Assembly: GCF_000283155.1 (NCBI RefSeq)
Contig: NW_004454216.1
Coordinates: 7,293,081 to 7,357,080, forward strand
Source: Ceratotherium simum simum
Lineage: Eukaryota > Chordata > Mammalia > Perissodactyla > Rhinocerotidae
Reading direction: 5' to 3'
Length of the DNA stretch: 64,000 nucleotides
The position numbers and the translations under genes are program-made. The stretch's first letter is position 1. Each line of letters opens with the position of its first letter. Below, piece by piece: positions 54,691 through 64,000 of this stretch. The notes beneath the pieces were generated by a model. That model worked only from the letters and a program-made list of their open reading frames with translations, was not told where the DNA came from and did no database searches.

Positions 54691-55205
54691 ATTTAAAGTG
54701 AGAAACCATTTTTATATCTCAATTGTGCGATAGCATAAATTGGTACTTAATACGTCCTTTCCTGGAAATCTATACTCAAGAAATAATCCTTCCTTCACCA
54801 AGACATTCTTTGCACCATTTCTTATACTTGTGAAATATTAAAAAGTAAACATCCAAAAAAATAATAAAATGGGAATAGTCTTAAGTAAATTATAGTATAT
54901 TGACTTAGTGGAAACTTATGAAGCCATTATTTGTTTCAAACAGATTTCTGAAGAGCCTACCATATGTAAGGCACTATATTTGGTTTTGGCAGAATTAATG
55001 ACTTAAGTTTCCTAAACTTAAAATATAGAAATGGAGATTGGCGTTCACATAAAATACGAGACTGAGTTTATTATAGGACTAAGCTTGAATGCACGCTAAT
55101 TTATTTCTGTTTAATCAAGCACAAAATTGGTACTATATCAATAAGTTGTGACACATTTTACTTTTGGTCTCTATGCACCACTGTATTGAAATAAAAAGAT
55201 GTAAA
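54691..55205. other. No recognisable feature
   Basis: AT-rich intergenic DNA; a diverged L1 3' UTR is possible at 54750-54920. Confidence 0.3.
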
Positions 55206-55209
55206 ATGG

Positions 55210-55830
55210 CTTGTAATCATTAATTCAATAGGTATACATTAAGCCCCTTGTAAGGGCCAGGCACTATTCTGAGAGCTGGGGGTTCATAAATAAATAAAAT
55301 AGATAAAAATCCAAGTCCTCGTGGATCTTATATTCTAAAGCGGGGAGACAGATGACAGGTAAAATTGTACCTATGTCAGTTGGTGATAATGGCTGTGGAG
55401 GCAAATAGAACAGGGAAAAGACAGAAAGATGTTGAATATGGAGGTCACGGAGAGCTTCAGTGAGAAGGCGATGTTTGAATAAAAGCAGGAGGGAAGAGGG
55501 GATATCTGGGACAAGGGGGTTCTAGACAGAGGGATGAGTGAGCTCAAAGGTCTCTGGAGCTGGTGGATGCCTGTCCTGTCTGAGGAATGATGAGAGAGGC
55601 CAGTGTGAACAGAAGCAAGAAACAAGGGGAAGAGTAGAGAAAAGGAGATCAGTCAGGCAGGTAGATGAGGACAAGTCAGATCTCATAGAGCCTTTAGGCA
55701 TTGTAAAGACTCTAGTGTTTCCTTTGTATGAGGTGGAAGCGAGTGGAGGGTTTCAAGAATAAGAGGGTCATGATCTGACTTACTTTATAAAAGGGCCACT
55801 CTGGCTACTTTAGTCTCCTGACTGGTCTCT
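55210..55830 (-). repeat. LINE-2 3' region, antisense
   Basis: 'gggccaggcactattctgag' 'gttcataaataaataaaata' then 'gggtcatgatctgacttact' and 'aaaagggccactctggctac' in LINE-2 reverse order. Confidence 0.85.
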
Positions 55831-55834
55831 AGCT

Positions 55835-56490
55835 TCTGTCCTTTCCCCTCATAGACTGTAAAGCGGAGTCTGACCTGATATCCAGATATGAAGGGCCCCC
55901 GCCTTGAACTTTAGAGGGCTCTACTCTAGGCTTCCTCTGGCTACATTCCTCCCTTTCTAGACCACACTCCAAATAGCCATAACTCTGGAATTCCTTGCCC
56001 AAACTGCCCCACGTCCACTTCCAAGAACTGCCAATGCCTCCTCCATGGGTCTGTTCTTCCAAGAATGGATGACATCACAGCTGTGCACACCCTAGGCCTG
56101 TGGAGTTACCCAGGGGTGGCTGTTTGTAATGGGTGTGGATGGAGCTTGGACGTGTAGACTGGGGTGTCCATATGCATGAACACAATGCTCCTTGCAGTAG
56201 GGAATGGAGCCAGAGCAGGGAATAGAAGAAGGGCCAGTTGCAAGCTAATAGCCAGGAAATAGTTATCTCCACATCACTTACTTTCTAGCATAAAATTCTG
56301 AGGAGCTCAAGAATTCTAAATGCAAACTGGTCTTTCAGGTCTTTGTAGAGGAATATTTGTCAACACAGGAAGTGGAAGAGATTTAAGTTATTGATTTATA
56401 ATACTTAAAAATTTATGCAAATATGGGCATCCATTTATAGTCTTGCCCCAATCTCCACAAATGTCAGGGGCAGGGCTGATGAAGGGACAA
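55835..56490. other. Unassigned intergenic segment
   Basis: It sits between two antisense LINE-2 blocks and may be an insertion into one element; no family recognised. Confidence 0.3.
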
Positions 56491-56499
56491 TGACAGAAT

Positions 56500-57710
56500 C
56501 AAAGAGGCCAATTAGATGGCTACGGCAATAACTCAGATGAGACGTGATGACTTGAACCAGTGTGGTAGTGGCAGTAGTGGTGAGAAATGGTCAGATTCTG
56601 CATGCACGGTATTGTGAAGGAAGAATTAAAATGATTTTCTGGTGGATTGGTTGTATAGTATGAGAGAGAGAAGTCAAGGACAACTCTAAAGCTATTGGCC
56701 TGAACAACTGAAAGCATGGAGCAGCTATTTACTGAGATAAGAAAACCTAAGAGAAGAACAATTTGGGGAACTATGAGTTTAGTTTTAAACATGGTAAGTT
56801 TGAGATGCCAATTAGACATGCAGGTGGAAATGTGGAGGAGGAAGTTGTGTATGTAAGCCTGAAGTTCAGAGGATATAAATCTGAGAATTTTCAGAATACC
56901 AATGGTTTTTAAAGATATGAAAGTGGGTGAGATCACCAAGTGAGTGAAATAGATAGTAAAAACATCCAATGACTTGTTCCTGGAAAACTCCAAGATTCAG
57001 AAGTTGCAGAGATGGAGAGGAAACAGCAAAGACTCTGAGAAGGAATGGTCAGTGAGGTAGAGGACTTCACCCTGAAGCCAAAAAGAAAGCATTTCAAGGA
57101 GGATGGAAAAATCAAAGAGGTCAAATATTGCTAACAGATCATGTAACATGAGAACTGAGAATAGTTCTGTATTGCTCTGTATTTAGCAACCTGGAGGTGT
57201 TAGTGACCTTGACAAGAACAATTTCAGTAAAAAGCAGATTCAAGAGAAAAAGAAAGGAGTAGAAGGCAGCATGTATAAACAACTAATTGGAAGAGCTGTG
57301 CTCTAAATGGGGCAGGGAAATGGGATGGCAGCTAGAGGGGGATTTGGGGTCAAGGAAGGTTTGTTGTTCTGCTTTTTTTTTTGGTATGTTTTTTAAGATG
57401 GGAACAATAACAGCATGTTTGAATACACATGAGAGTGACCCAACAGAGAGTAAATTACTGACACAAGAGAGGGAGAACTGCTGGGTGAAGCCCTTGAACA
57501 GGTGAAGGGGTTGGATCTAGTGCACAGGTGGACGGGTGGCCTGGATAGGAATGTGGACGGTTCATCCTTAGTATCAAGAAAGACTAGATGGGCACAGGTG
57601 CAGGTAAGTGAATCGATGTGGCAAGGCGAGTATGTGTGGCAAGGCCATAGTGTTCTACTGAACATAAAAAAATTTCACAGAACACCAATGTTAATCAGAG
57701 CTGCTCTGTG
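56500..57710 (-). repeat. LINE-2 ORF2 C-terminal region, antisense
   Basis: The minus frame 56993-56520 stays open for 157 codons and carries LINE-2/CR1-type RT C-terminal text (HISTCMSNWHLKLTMFKTKL near the middle, FLISVNSCSML after it). The downstream plus-strand text (atcaccaagtgagtgaaata, ttggatctagtgcacaggtg) continues the same element. It may be one LINE-2 with the block at 55210. Confidence 0.75.
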
Positions 57711-57769
57711 ACCACGATAGAGCAAGACAGAAACAAGGCCACTCCATAATCATGTCTAAACCCAGACAA

Positions 57770-58145
57770 AAATGTAGACGTGGTTCAAACCACAAAAATA
57801 ACCAAATATCCCCAATACTGGCTAATATGTGTGATGTGGCTTCTTTCCCAATCACGGCTTTAGCTTCACTTTGTTCCTCCCACCTTCCAGATAAGATTTA
57901 TTAAGATACCCAATCATAGAAGTACCACAGCTTTTGACAACATCTAATCCGGGGAAAAGCCCTATTTCTTGAGTCCTCCCCCAAAAATGACCTAACACAA
58001 ACCCAAATCCTATAGTAAATCCTTTCTAACACCCTTTTACTGAGATGTCCTCATGGTTCTCCTTGGTCTGTTTTCTCCCTCGTTGCAATGAGTCAATAAA
58101 CTCAAAGCTGTTCAACTACACGTGTGTTCCTGGTGGTCTTTAGTG
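57770..58145 (+). repeat. Possible ERV LTR fragment
   Basis: Ends with a polyadenylation-like 'gagtcaataaactcaaagct' then 'acacgtgtgttcctggtggt', the usual look of an LTR R-U5. The 5' end is unclear. Confidence 0.4.
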
Positions 58146-58339
58146 AAGGGCATTGATATTCCTCAGTGAAATAAAACACTAGGCCGAAAGTCAATATGGA
58201 GGACAAGTTGTTGGAAGTTTGAGGAGAAAGGAGAAATTATGAAATACTTACTTGGGAGCACAGGAAAATGAATGACTAATGAATTAGGGAAAGAGTAGAC
58301 TGACTGGGCTACACAAATGCCTAACTGAGATTCATGGTC

Positions 58340-58895
58340 ATGTATTTAAAGTGAGATCACACTAATATATAAAGAGCTTCTAGAAATTGATATGGAAAAA
58401 CCACAATCAAGTAAAAAATTAATAAAGTATATGTCAGAAAGTTCACAGGAAATGAAACACAAATGTCTCTTTAAAAGTATAAAAAGAGGCTCAATTTCAC
58501 TCAGAACCAAATAAATAGAAATGAAAAGCACACTGAAATACCATTTTTCACCTATTAGATTGACAGAAGTACAGAAGTTTGATAACACGTTCTGTTGACA
58601 AGACTAGGGAGACAGTAACTTTTGTGAAGGGAGTGTCAAGTGATATAGCACTTTGGCAATAGCTATAACAATTATAAAATGCGTATACTCTTACAGAAAT
58701 TCCACTACTGGGATTTTTCTGTAGATTTAATTGCACACATGCAAAATAATATGTAAAATTATTCATTGAACAATTGTTAGCATTAGCAAACATTGGAAAC
58801 ACATGTTCATCAATGAAGGCCTCACTAAATAAACTATGTGCATACCTCCATCCATTGGAATTCCATGTTGAATATTTTAAAAAAAAAAAAAAAGA
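58340..58895 (+). repeat. L1M 3' UTR with poly-A
   Basis: 'ctcaatttcactcagaacca', 'accatttttcacctattaga', 'aaattccactactgggattt' and a poly-A at 58879-58894. Confidence 0.8.
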
Positions 58896-58899
58896 GTAA

Positions 58900-59200
58900 T
58901 AGGGCATGACATCAACAAGAATGGCAGAGTAGAGAACTCTGAAAGTCCGTGCCTCTACAAAAGCAACAAATAAGCTGGCAAGACGTGTCAGGACCAACTT
59001 ATTTGGAACTCTGGAATCCACCCAAGAGCTTGCAATAATCAGGGGAATGCTTAATTAAGAAAAAAACAGTTGAGTCTCAGTTAGAGAGCTTTGTGACATT
59101 TTAATTCACCATGGCACCATCCTCCATGCCACAATAGCCCACTTTCCTGGTACTGGTTTCTGGTATTGAAAGGAGTAGCACAGAACTTATTAAAGAATTG
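58900..59200 (+). repeat. L1M 5'/ORF1-side fragment
   Basis: 'gcatgacatcaacaagaatg' 'gcagagtagagaactctgaa' resembles an L1M leader and restarts directly after the poly-A of the element before it. Confidence 0.45.
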
Positions 59201-59801
59201 TGGTTGTTTGCTTTGACCCGTCTGCTTGCTCCCTGAAGGACCAGCTCAAGGATTTGCCTTTATTTCACCTAGCTCAGAACTCTCCCAGGGAGGGGACAAC
59301 TACCTAAAGCAGGGGAGGAGGGCAGCATTTGTTGAAAAAATCGAAGGCAAATGTATTAGCCACTACTACTTGGGGCAAGGGTTAACAGTTGAGGCAAAAA
59401 ATAGACAATCTGAAAACTTTGGGAGGAAAGGCTGGGGAATGAGATGCTTTGGGGAATAAGGGCTTTGAAAATCTCCCACAAATTCCTGGGAATCTAGAAA
59501 GCCACAAGCATGCCCAGAGCTGGGAGCATGCACAGCAAAGACCCAAGAAAGCCCTCAGCTCTCCCCTCTAGCTGACCTCAAGCTCTGTGCAAGCAGGAAG
59601 GGAAAGCTAAGGCAGAGTTGTAAACTCTCTGGCTGAGTGTTGAAAGCATGCCAAAACACACACACACAGCCCATCTGCAAAGACTGGGAGGTCTTTTTTC
59701 TTTCTTTCTTTCTTTTTGGTTCCAAGAGTTTAAGGAAATCTCTGTCAAATCGCAAGCTGATCACTAAGCTAACAGAACAGAGATTTCTGTGGCCATACAT
59801 G

Positions 59802-59876
59802 ACAAAGAGCACGTTGCAATGTGCTCTTTGTGCAATGTGCAATGTGCAAAGATTTGGTAACAATCTTTACCAAATT
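59802..59876. other. Tandem inverted repeats (two hairpins)
   Basis: ACAAAGAGCAC (59802-59812) and GTGCTCTTTGT (59821-59831) form a perfect 11-bp stem with an 8-nt loop. ATTTGGTAA (59852-59860) and TTACCAAAT (59867-59875) form a 9-bp stem with a 6-nt loop. Between them lies a short 'tgcaatg' direct repeat. Confidence 0.85.
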
Positions 59877-59898
59877 AGTTCAGCTTACGGGGCACGTA

Positions 59899-60140
59899 GA
59901 GTAGTCAAATTCATAGAGACAGAAAGTAGAATGGTGGTTTCAAGGGCTGGGGGAGGGCAGAAAGGGAAGCTATTGTTAAATGGGTGTGAAGTTTCACTTT
60001 GGGATGGTGAAAAAGTTCTGAAGGTAGATGACATTGATGGCTGCACAGCAATACGCACTTAATGCTACTGAACTGTACACTTAAAATGAATAAAATGGTA
60101 AATTTTACCTTATGTGTATTTTACCACAATAAGAAAAAAT
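59899..60140 (+). repeat. L1 3' end
   Basis: 'attcatagagacagaaagta' 'gaatggtggtttcaagggct' through 'ctgaactgtacacttaaaat' and 'tgtgtattttaccacaataa'. Confidence 0.85.
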
Positions 60141-60314
60141 AGTTCATAAAAGTCATTAGACAAAGTACTAAAAGTCACTAAACAAAACAAAGAACATAAA
60201 AGTCACTAAACAAACCAACAAGTACTAGAACAAGCAGCAACAACAAACCCTGGGGAGGGGGACAATCTGATTTCCAGAGTTGCCAAATTATAATATTCAA
60301 AATGTCCAGTTTTC

Positions 60315-60571
60315 TTTTTATTTATTTTTTTTTTTGTGAGGAAGATCAGCCCTGAGCTAACATCTGCCAATCCTCCTCTTTTATTTTTTTGGTGAGGAAG
60401 ACTGGCCCTGGGCTAACATCCGTGCCCATCCTCCTCCACTTTATATGGGACACTGCCACAGCATGGCTTGACAAGCGGTACGTCTGTGCACGCCCGGATC
60501 CGAACCGGCGAACCCCAGGCCGCCGCAGCGGAGCGCGAGCACTTAACCACTTGCGCCACCAGGCCAGCCCC
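60315..60571 (-). repeat. ERE-type SINE
   Basis: Antisense, with two tail units and head ending accaggccagcccc. Perfect 17-bp duplication caaaatgtccagttttc at 60298-60314 and 60572-60588. Confidence 0.95.
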
Positions 60572-60729
60572 CAAAATGTCCAGTTTTCAACAAAAAATTA
60601 CAAAGCTTGAAAGAAACAAGAAAGTATGGCCCATATACAGAGAAAAATTAATAGAAACGGTCCCTAATGAAGCCTAGACATTGGACAGGCAAAACTTTAA
60701 ATCAGCGTATATTTTATATAGCTTAAGAG

Positions 60730-60890
60730 CTAAGGAAACCATGTACAAAAATGCAAACCATGAAAACCATGTCTCACCAAATAGAGAATGTCAGTAAAGA
60801 AATTACAAAAGAACCACACAGGACTCCTGGATTTGGAAAGTACAATAACTGAAATGAAAAATTCACTAGAAGGGTTCAATAGCAGATTTG
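60730..60890 (+). repeat. L1 ORF1-side fragment
   Basis: 'gaatgtcagtaaagaaatta' 'gaaatgaaaaattcactaga' is similar to the L1 leader at 28500-28560. Confidence 0.55.
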
Positions 60891-60894
60891 TGCT

Positions 60895-61320
60895 GGGCGC
60901 TCCTGGCTCACAGTCTCTCATGAGGTTGCCCTCAGTAGTCATATGGGGCTCCAGTCATCAAAAGGCCTGACTGAGGCTGGAGGATCCATTTTACATCCTC
61001 TTACATGGCTGGCAACCTGGTGCTGGCTGTTGGTGTGGGTTCTCAGGTCCTCTCCACATGGGCCTTTCCAAGAAGCTGCTTGAGTTCTTATGGCATGGCA
61101 GTGCCTCTCCTCAGAGCGTGTTGCTACAAGAGACCAAGGTGAAAGTTGCAATGCCTTTTAAGACCAACCTAGCCTTGGAAGTTACACACCGTTACTTACA
61201 CCACCCTCTATTGCGTTCAAGGGTCAGCTCTGATTCAGTGTGGGAGGAACTGCACAGCGCATGAGTCCCAGAAGGCCAGGATCATTGCAGACCTTCTGGG
61301 AGGATAGCTACCACAAATGG
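60895..61320. repeat. Ancient interspersed repeat, family not named
   Basis: 'agccttggaagttacacacc', 'ttcagtgtgggaggaactgc' and 'caggatcattgcagaccttc' resemble a mammal-wide LTR-like repeat inserted in the L1 fragment. Confidence 0.35.
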
Positions 61321-61691
61321 TACAAAAGCGTGGGAGAGAAAAGAGCCACCACTTGAGAGGGCTGTGGGGAAAGCGGCATCTTTAGGGGAAAGCCAGGTTT
61401 CAGTTAGAGCAAAATGAAGAGAAATTTTAGAGAATTTTCAGAGAGAACTCCAAGAATTTAGGATATAGGGGGTTTTGTTATATCTGATCTTGAATTCCAC
61501 AGCACACCAAGAGGGAATTTGAGAGTTGGCGATGGGGGAGATGGAATTAGACAAGAGGATGGAGAGAGCTGACTGGTGATGAGAGTTTGGGGGTCGGGGG
61601 AACGGGAATGAGGGATCACCTGGAAGCCTTGGGTTTCTTATATTGACTGATACAAATAACTATAAGACATAACAAGATTAGTCTTGATGAC

Positions 61692-62158
61692 TGTATTACT
61701 CAGGGTTCTCCAGAGAAACAGAACCGATTATATATATACACAGTAGAGAGAGATTTATCATAAGGAATTGGTTTATGTCACTATGGAAGCTGCGAATTCC
61801 CACAATCTGCCTTTTGCAAACTAGATAACCAGGAAAGCCAATGATATAGTTCTTAGAATTAGAGGGCTGATGGTGTAAGTCCCAGTCCAAGGGCAAGAGA
61901 AGACTGATGTTCCAACTCAAGCCTTCAGGCAGAGAGAGCAAATTCTCCCTTCCTCTGCCTTTTGTTCTATTCAGGCCCTCAACAGACTGAACGATGCCCA
62001 CCCATATTGAAGAGGGCAATCTGCTTTACTCAGTCTACAGATTCAAAAGCTGATCTCATCTGAAAATACCTTCACAGACACACCCAGAAATAATGTTTAG
62101 CCAAATATCTGGGCACCTCGTGATGCAGCCAAGTTGACACATAAAATTAACCATCACA
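61692..62158 (+). repeat. Solo ERV-L-type LTR (MLT2-like) with 5-bp duplication
   Basis: Starts TGTATTACTCAGGGTTCTCC and ends AACCATCACA, i.e. TG...CA, 467 bp. Flanked by atgac at 61687-61691 and 62159-62163. Internal text such as 'gggcaatctgctttactcag' and 'gccaagttgacacataaaat' is characteristic. No internal viral sequence remains. Confidence 0.85.
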
Positions 62159-62163
62159 ATGAC

Positions 62164-63018
62164 TTTGAGGTTGCAGTGACAATATAAGTGTTAAGGAAAT
62201 AGAGATGGGTACTGCCAGGAGCACATACTGGTGGTCCTGGGGCCACCTCCCCATTCCTTCCCACTCAGCCCTATAGGCCAAGCCAAAAAAAGAAAGAAAA
62301 AATGTATGCCACTTTTTGCCCCTTTGCTAAGTGAAATTTTCCTGAAGTATAATTCTCTCACTTACATTTTATTATTAAAAAGAGTTTTAAGGAGTTTACA
62401 AACTTCATTCTTTCAAATTTTTTTAATGTTCCGTATGACTGGTTTTAGCACAGATCCTTGGAAAATACCACTCAATTTTTATCGCTTTTTTCTAGTGCCG
62501 CTAATGCATAAATGGTGAGTTAACATATCTCTATGTATGTATCTGATTTTGTTCCTTCCCGAAACCCACCAAAACTACAATAAGAGGAGTTGTGGACAGA
62601 GAAGGAGAACAGGCAAGGACACAAGAGCAAGGAACAAGGACACAAGAGCAAGGAACTTTCTCAGCTAGAAACCAGTGGACCAAGTGGGAACTGAATTAAA
62701 AACTGAGAAAGCCAAGTCCTAAACTGACAGTGGGGGAAACTGAGGATTGATCTAACTGATACCACAGAATCCTGAAAAGACAGGAGCATTGGCAGCACCA
62801 AATACCCTCGGAACTGGTGATAAATAAGAAGGGGAGAGGAGTGAAGAGTAGCTAAAATAAGGAGGACGAGGGTCTAAGTTGTTTGAGAAGCAGTTGTATC
62901 CCTAGATCACCTCTGCACCCTAGGCTGCTAGGCAACTGTGTGATTTTAAGCTGTGCAAGGTCTCACAAAGTTTACCACCCTACTGGAGAAAGAAGCTACT
63001 GGAGAAACTGCTCATGGA
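62164..63018. other. Unassigned, with one 21-bp tandem duplication
   Basis: 'aaggacacaagagcaaggaac' occurs twice in direct succession around 62614-62655. Otherwise intergenic DNA with no family recognised. Confidence 0.4.
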
Positions 63019-63031
63019 GAAACCAGGAAAG

Positions 63032-63319
63032 GGCCGGCTCCGTGGCTTAGCGGTTAAGTGCGTGCTCCACTACTGGTGGCCCGGGTTCGGATCCCAGGCG
63101 CGCACCGACGCACCGCTTCTCCGGCCATGCTGAGACCGCGTCCCACATACAGCAACTAGAAGGTTGTGCAACTGTGACATACAACTACCTACTGGGGCTT
63201 TGGGGAAAAAAAAAGGAGGGGGATTGGCAATGGATATTAGCTCAGAGCCGGTCTTCCTCAGCAAAAAGAGGAGGATTGGCATGGCCAATCAGGGCTGATC
63301 TTCCTCACACACAAAAAAG
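63032..63319 (+). repeat. ERE-type SINE
   Basis: Subtype with the 'cagcaactagaaggttgtgc' centre and two tail units, nearly the twin of the copy at 2345. Perfect duplication gaaaccaggaaag at 63019-63031 and 63320-63332. Confidence 0.95.
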
Positions 63320-63334
63320 GAAACCAGGAAAGAC

Positions 63335-63915
63335 AAAACGTGGGATACAGAAAAACAGGAAATGGAACCAGGAGAGAGATGAGGGGAATCCCCAAGAGGA
63401 TGCTGAAGGCAGATCCCAGAATGACAGCTGGGACGAGGTACAGAAGGCCACCAGTTTAGATAGGGGCAGTGTAACTCAGACAAACCGACTGAGCGCTGTG
63501 TTCTTCAGGATCCCTGTTGTCATTTGCCTTCTTTCCAGCTGAGGACAGAATCCCCCCATGGGCCTTGCTCAGATTCTTTTCCATACTCAGCTTGTGAAGT
63601 TCCTCTTCTCCCTCCATGCTCTGTGGCTCCGCTCCACAGCTTTCTGCCTATGGTCCACTCTCTCTGACCATATTTTTGCTAAATGTCTAGTATCTGGTCC
63701 AGGAGCCCCAGCTATGGTGAGCCCTCTGCTTGCCAGGACTCCGTAAGGCCCTTGCCCACTGACTTCCCTAGAAGAGATTCTCATAAATGCTCAGAGAACC
63801 TGACTCCAAATCATGACCATCGACTGTTCAGTTTGTTTTCTCCTAGAAGCCGTTATCTGATAGTGGCAACATCGCCCTTTCTGTACACAGGAAGATTGGT
63901 GCTTGCTACTCAGCT
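63335..63915. other. Unassigned intergenic segment
   Basis: Frames on both strands (for example 63558-63746) match nothing I recognise; no exon of a neighbouring gene was identified. Confidence 0.3.
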
Positions 63916-63922
63916 TTTCTTG

Positions 63923-64000
63923 TTTTTTTTTTTTTTTTGTGAGGAAGATCAGCCCTGAGCTAACATCCAATGCCAATCCTCCTCTTTTTTTTTTTTTACT
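63923..64000 (-). repeat. ERE-type SINE tail, cut by window edge
   Basis: Poly-T followed by gaggaagatcagccctgagc, the complement of the SINE tail; the head lies outside the window. Confidence 0.88.

Noticed and set aside
51300..64000. Exons or 3' UTR of the neighbouring upstream gene (ATP6V1A expected from mammalian synteny)
   Set aside because: No recognisable exon or unique 3' UTR was found; the gene probably ends beyond 64000.

Overview
The window is mammalian nuclear DNA. It carries 14 recognisable copies of a tRNA-derived SINE whose head and tail match the equine repetitive elements (ERE). Together with LINE-1, LINE-2, MIR, MER5 and MaLR-type LTR fragments this points to a perissodactyl, most likely an equid; rhinoceros or tapir cannot be excluded by eye. 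There are no bacterial features, no CRISPR array and no compact operons. A run of 190 N (23762-23951) interrupts one SINE.

The one protein-coding gene I can support is the 5' part of GRAMD1C (Aster-C, a cholesterol-transport protein of ER-plasma membrane contacts). It is read on the minus strand in six exons: exon 1 (51056-51082, nine codons, inside a CpG island promoter), exon 2 (46064-46213), exon 3 (27003-27087), exon 4 (18290-18393), exon 5 (17602-17697) and exon 6 (12158-12238). All junctions are GT-AG and the phases match. The joined coding length is 543 nt, i.e. residues 1-181, covering the acidic N-terminus and the GRAM domain. The rest of the gene (ASTER/VASt domain and C-terminal membrane segment) should lie beyond the left edge.

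Layout. 1-12157 is intron 6: an ERE at the left edge, LINE-2 pieces, an isolated CpG island at about 5970-6440, then a long minus-strand L1 (6643-12010) carrying two SINEs and an LTR nested inside another LTR. 12239-17601 is intron 5, with a 57-75 bp-unit degenerate minisatellite (14870-15470) and a long pyrimidine tract. Intron 4 is 592 bp. 18394-27002 is intron 3, with LINE-2, MER5A and a minus-strand L1 holding the sequence gap. 27088-46063 is intron 2, a field of L1 copies in both orientations. 46214-51055 is intron 1, with a decayed endogenous retrovirus pol remnant antisense to the gene. 51083-64000 is the promoter and upstream intergenic DNA, made of L1M, LINE-2, MLT1, ERE copies and a solo LTR with intact 5-bp target duplication.

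Most open reading frames in the window are chance frames or LINE/ERV remains. I found no evidence of an undescribed biological system. The points most worth checking are the intragenic CpG island with a plus-strand splice donor, the CTCF and NRF1 motifs at the promoter, the minisatellite, and several cleanly resolved nested insertions.
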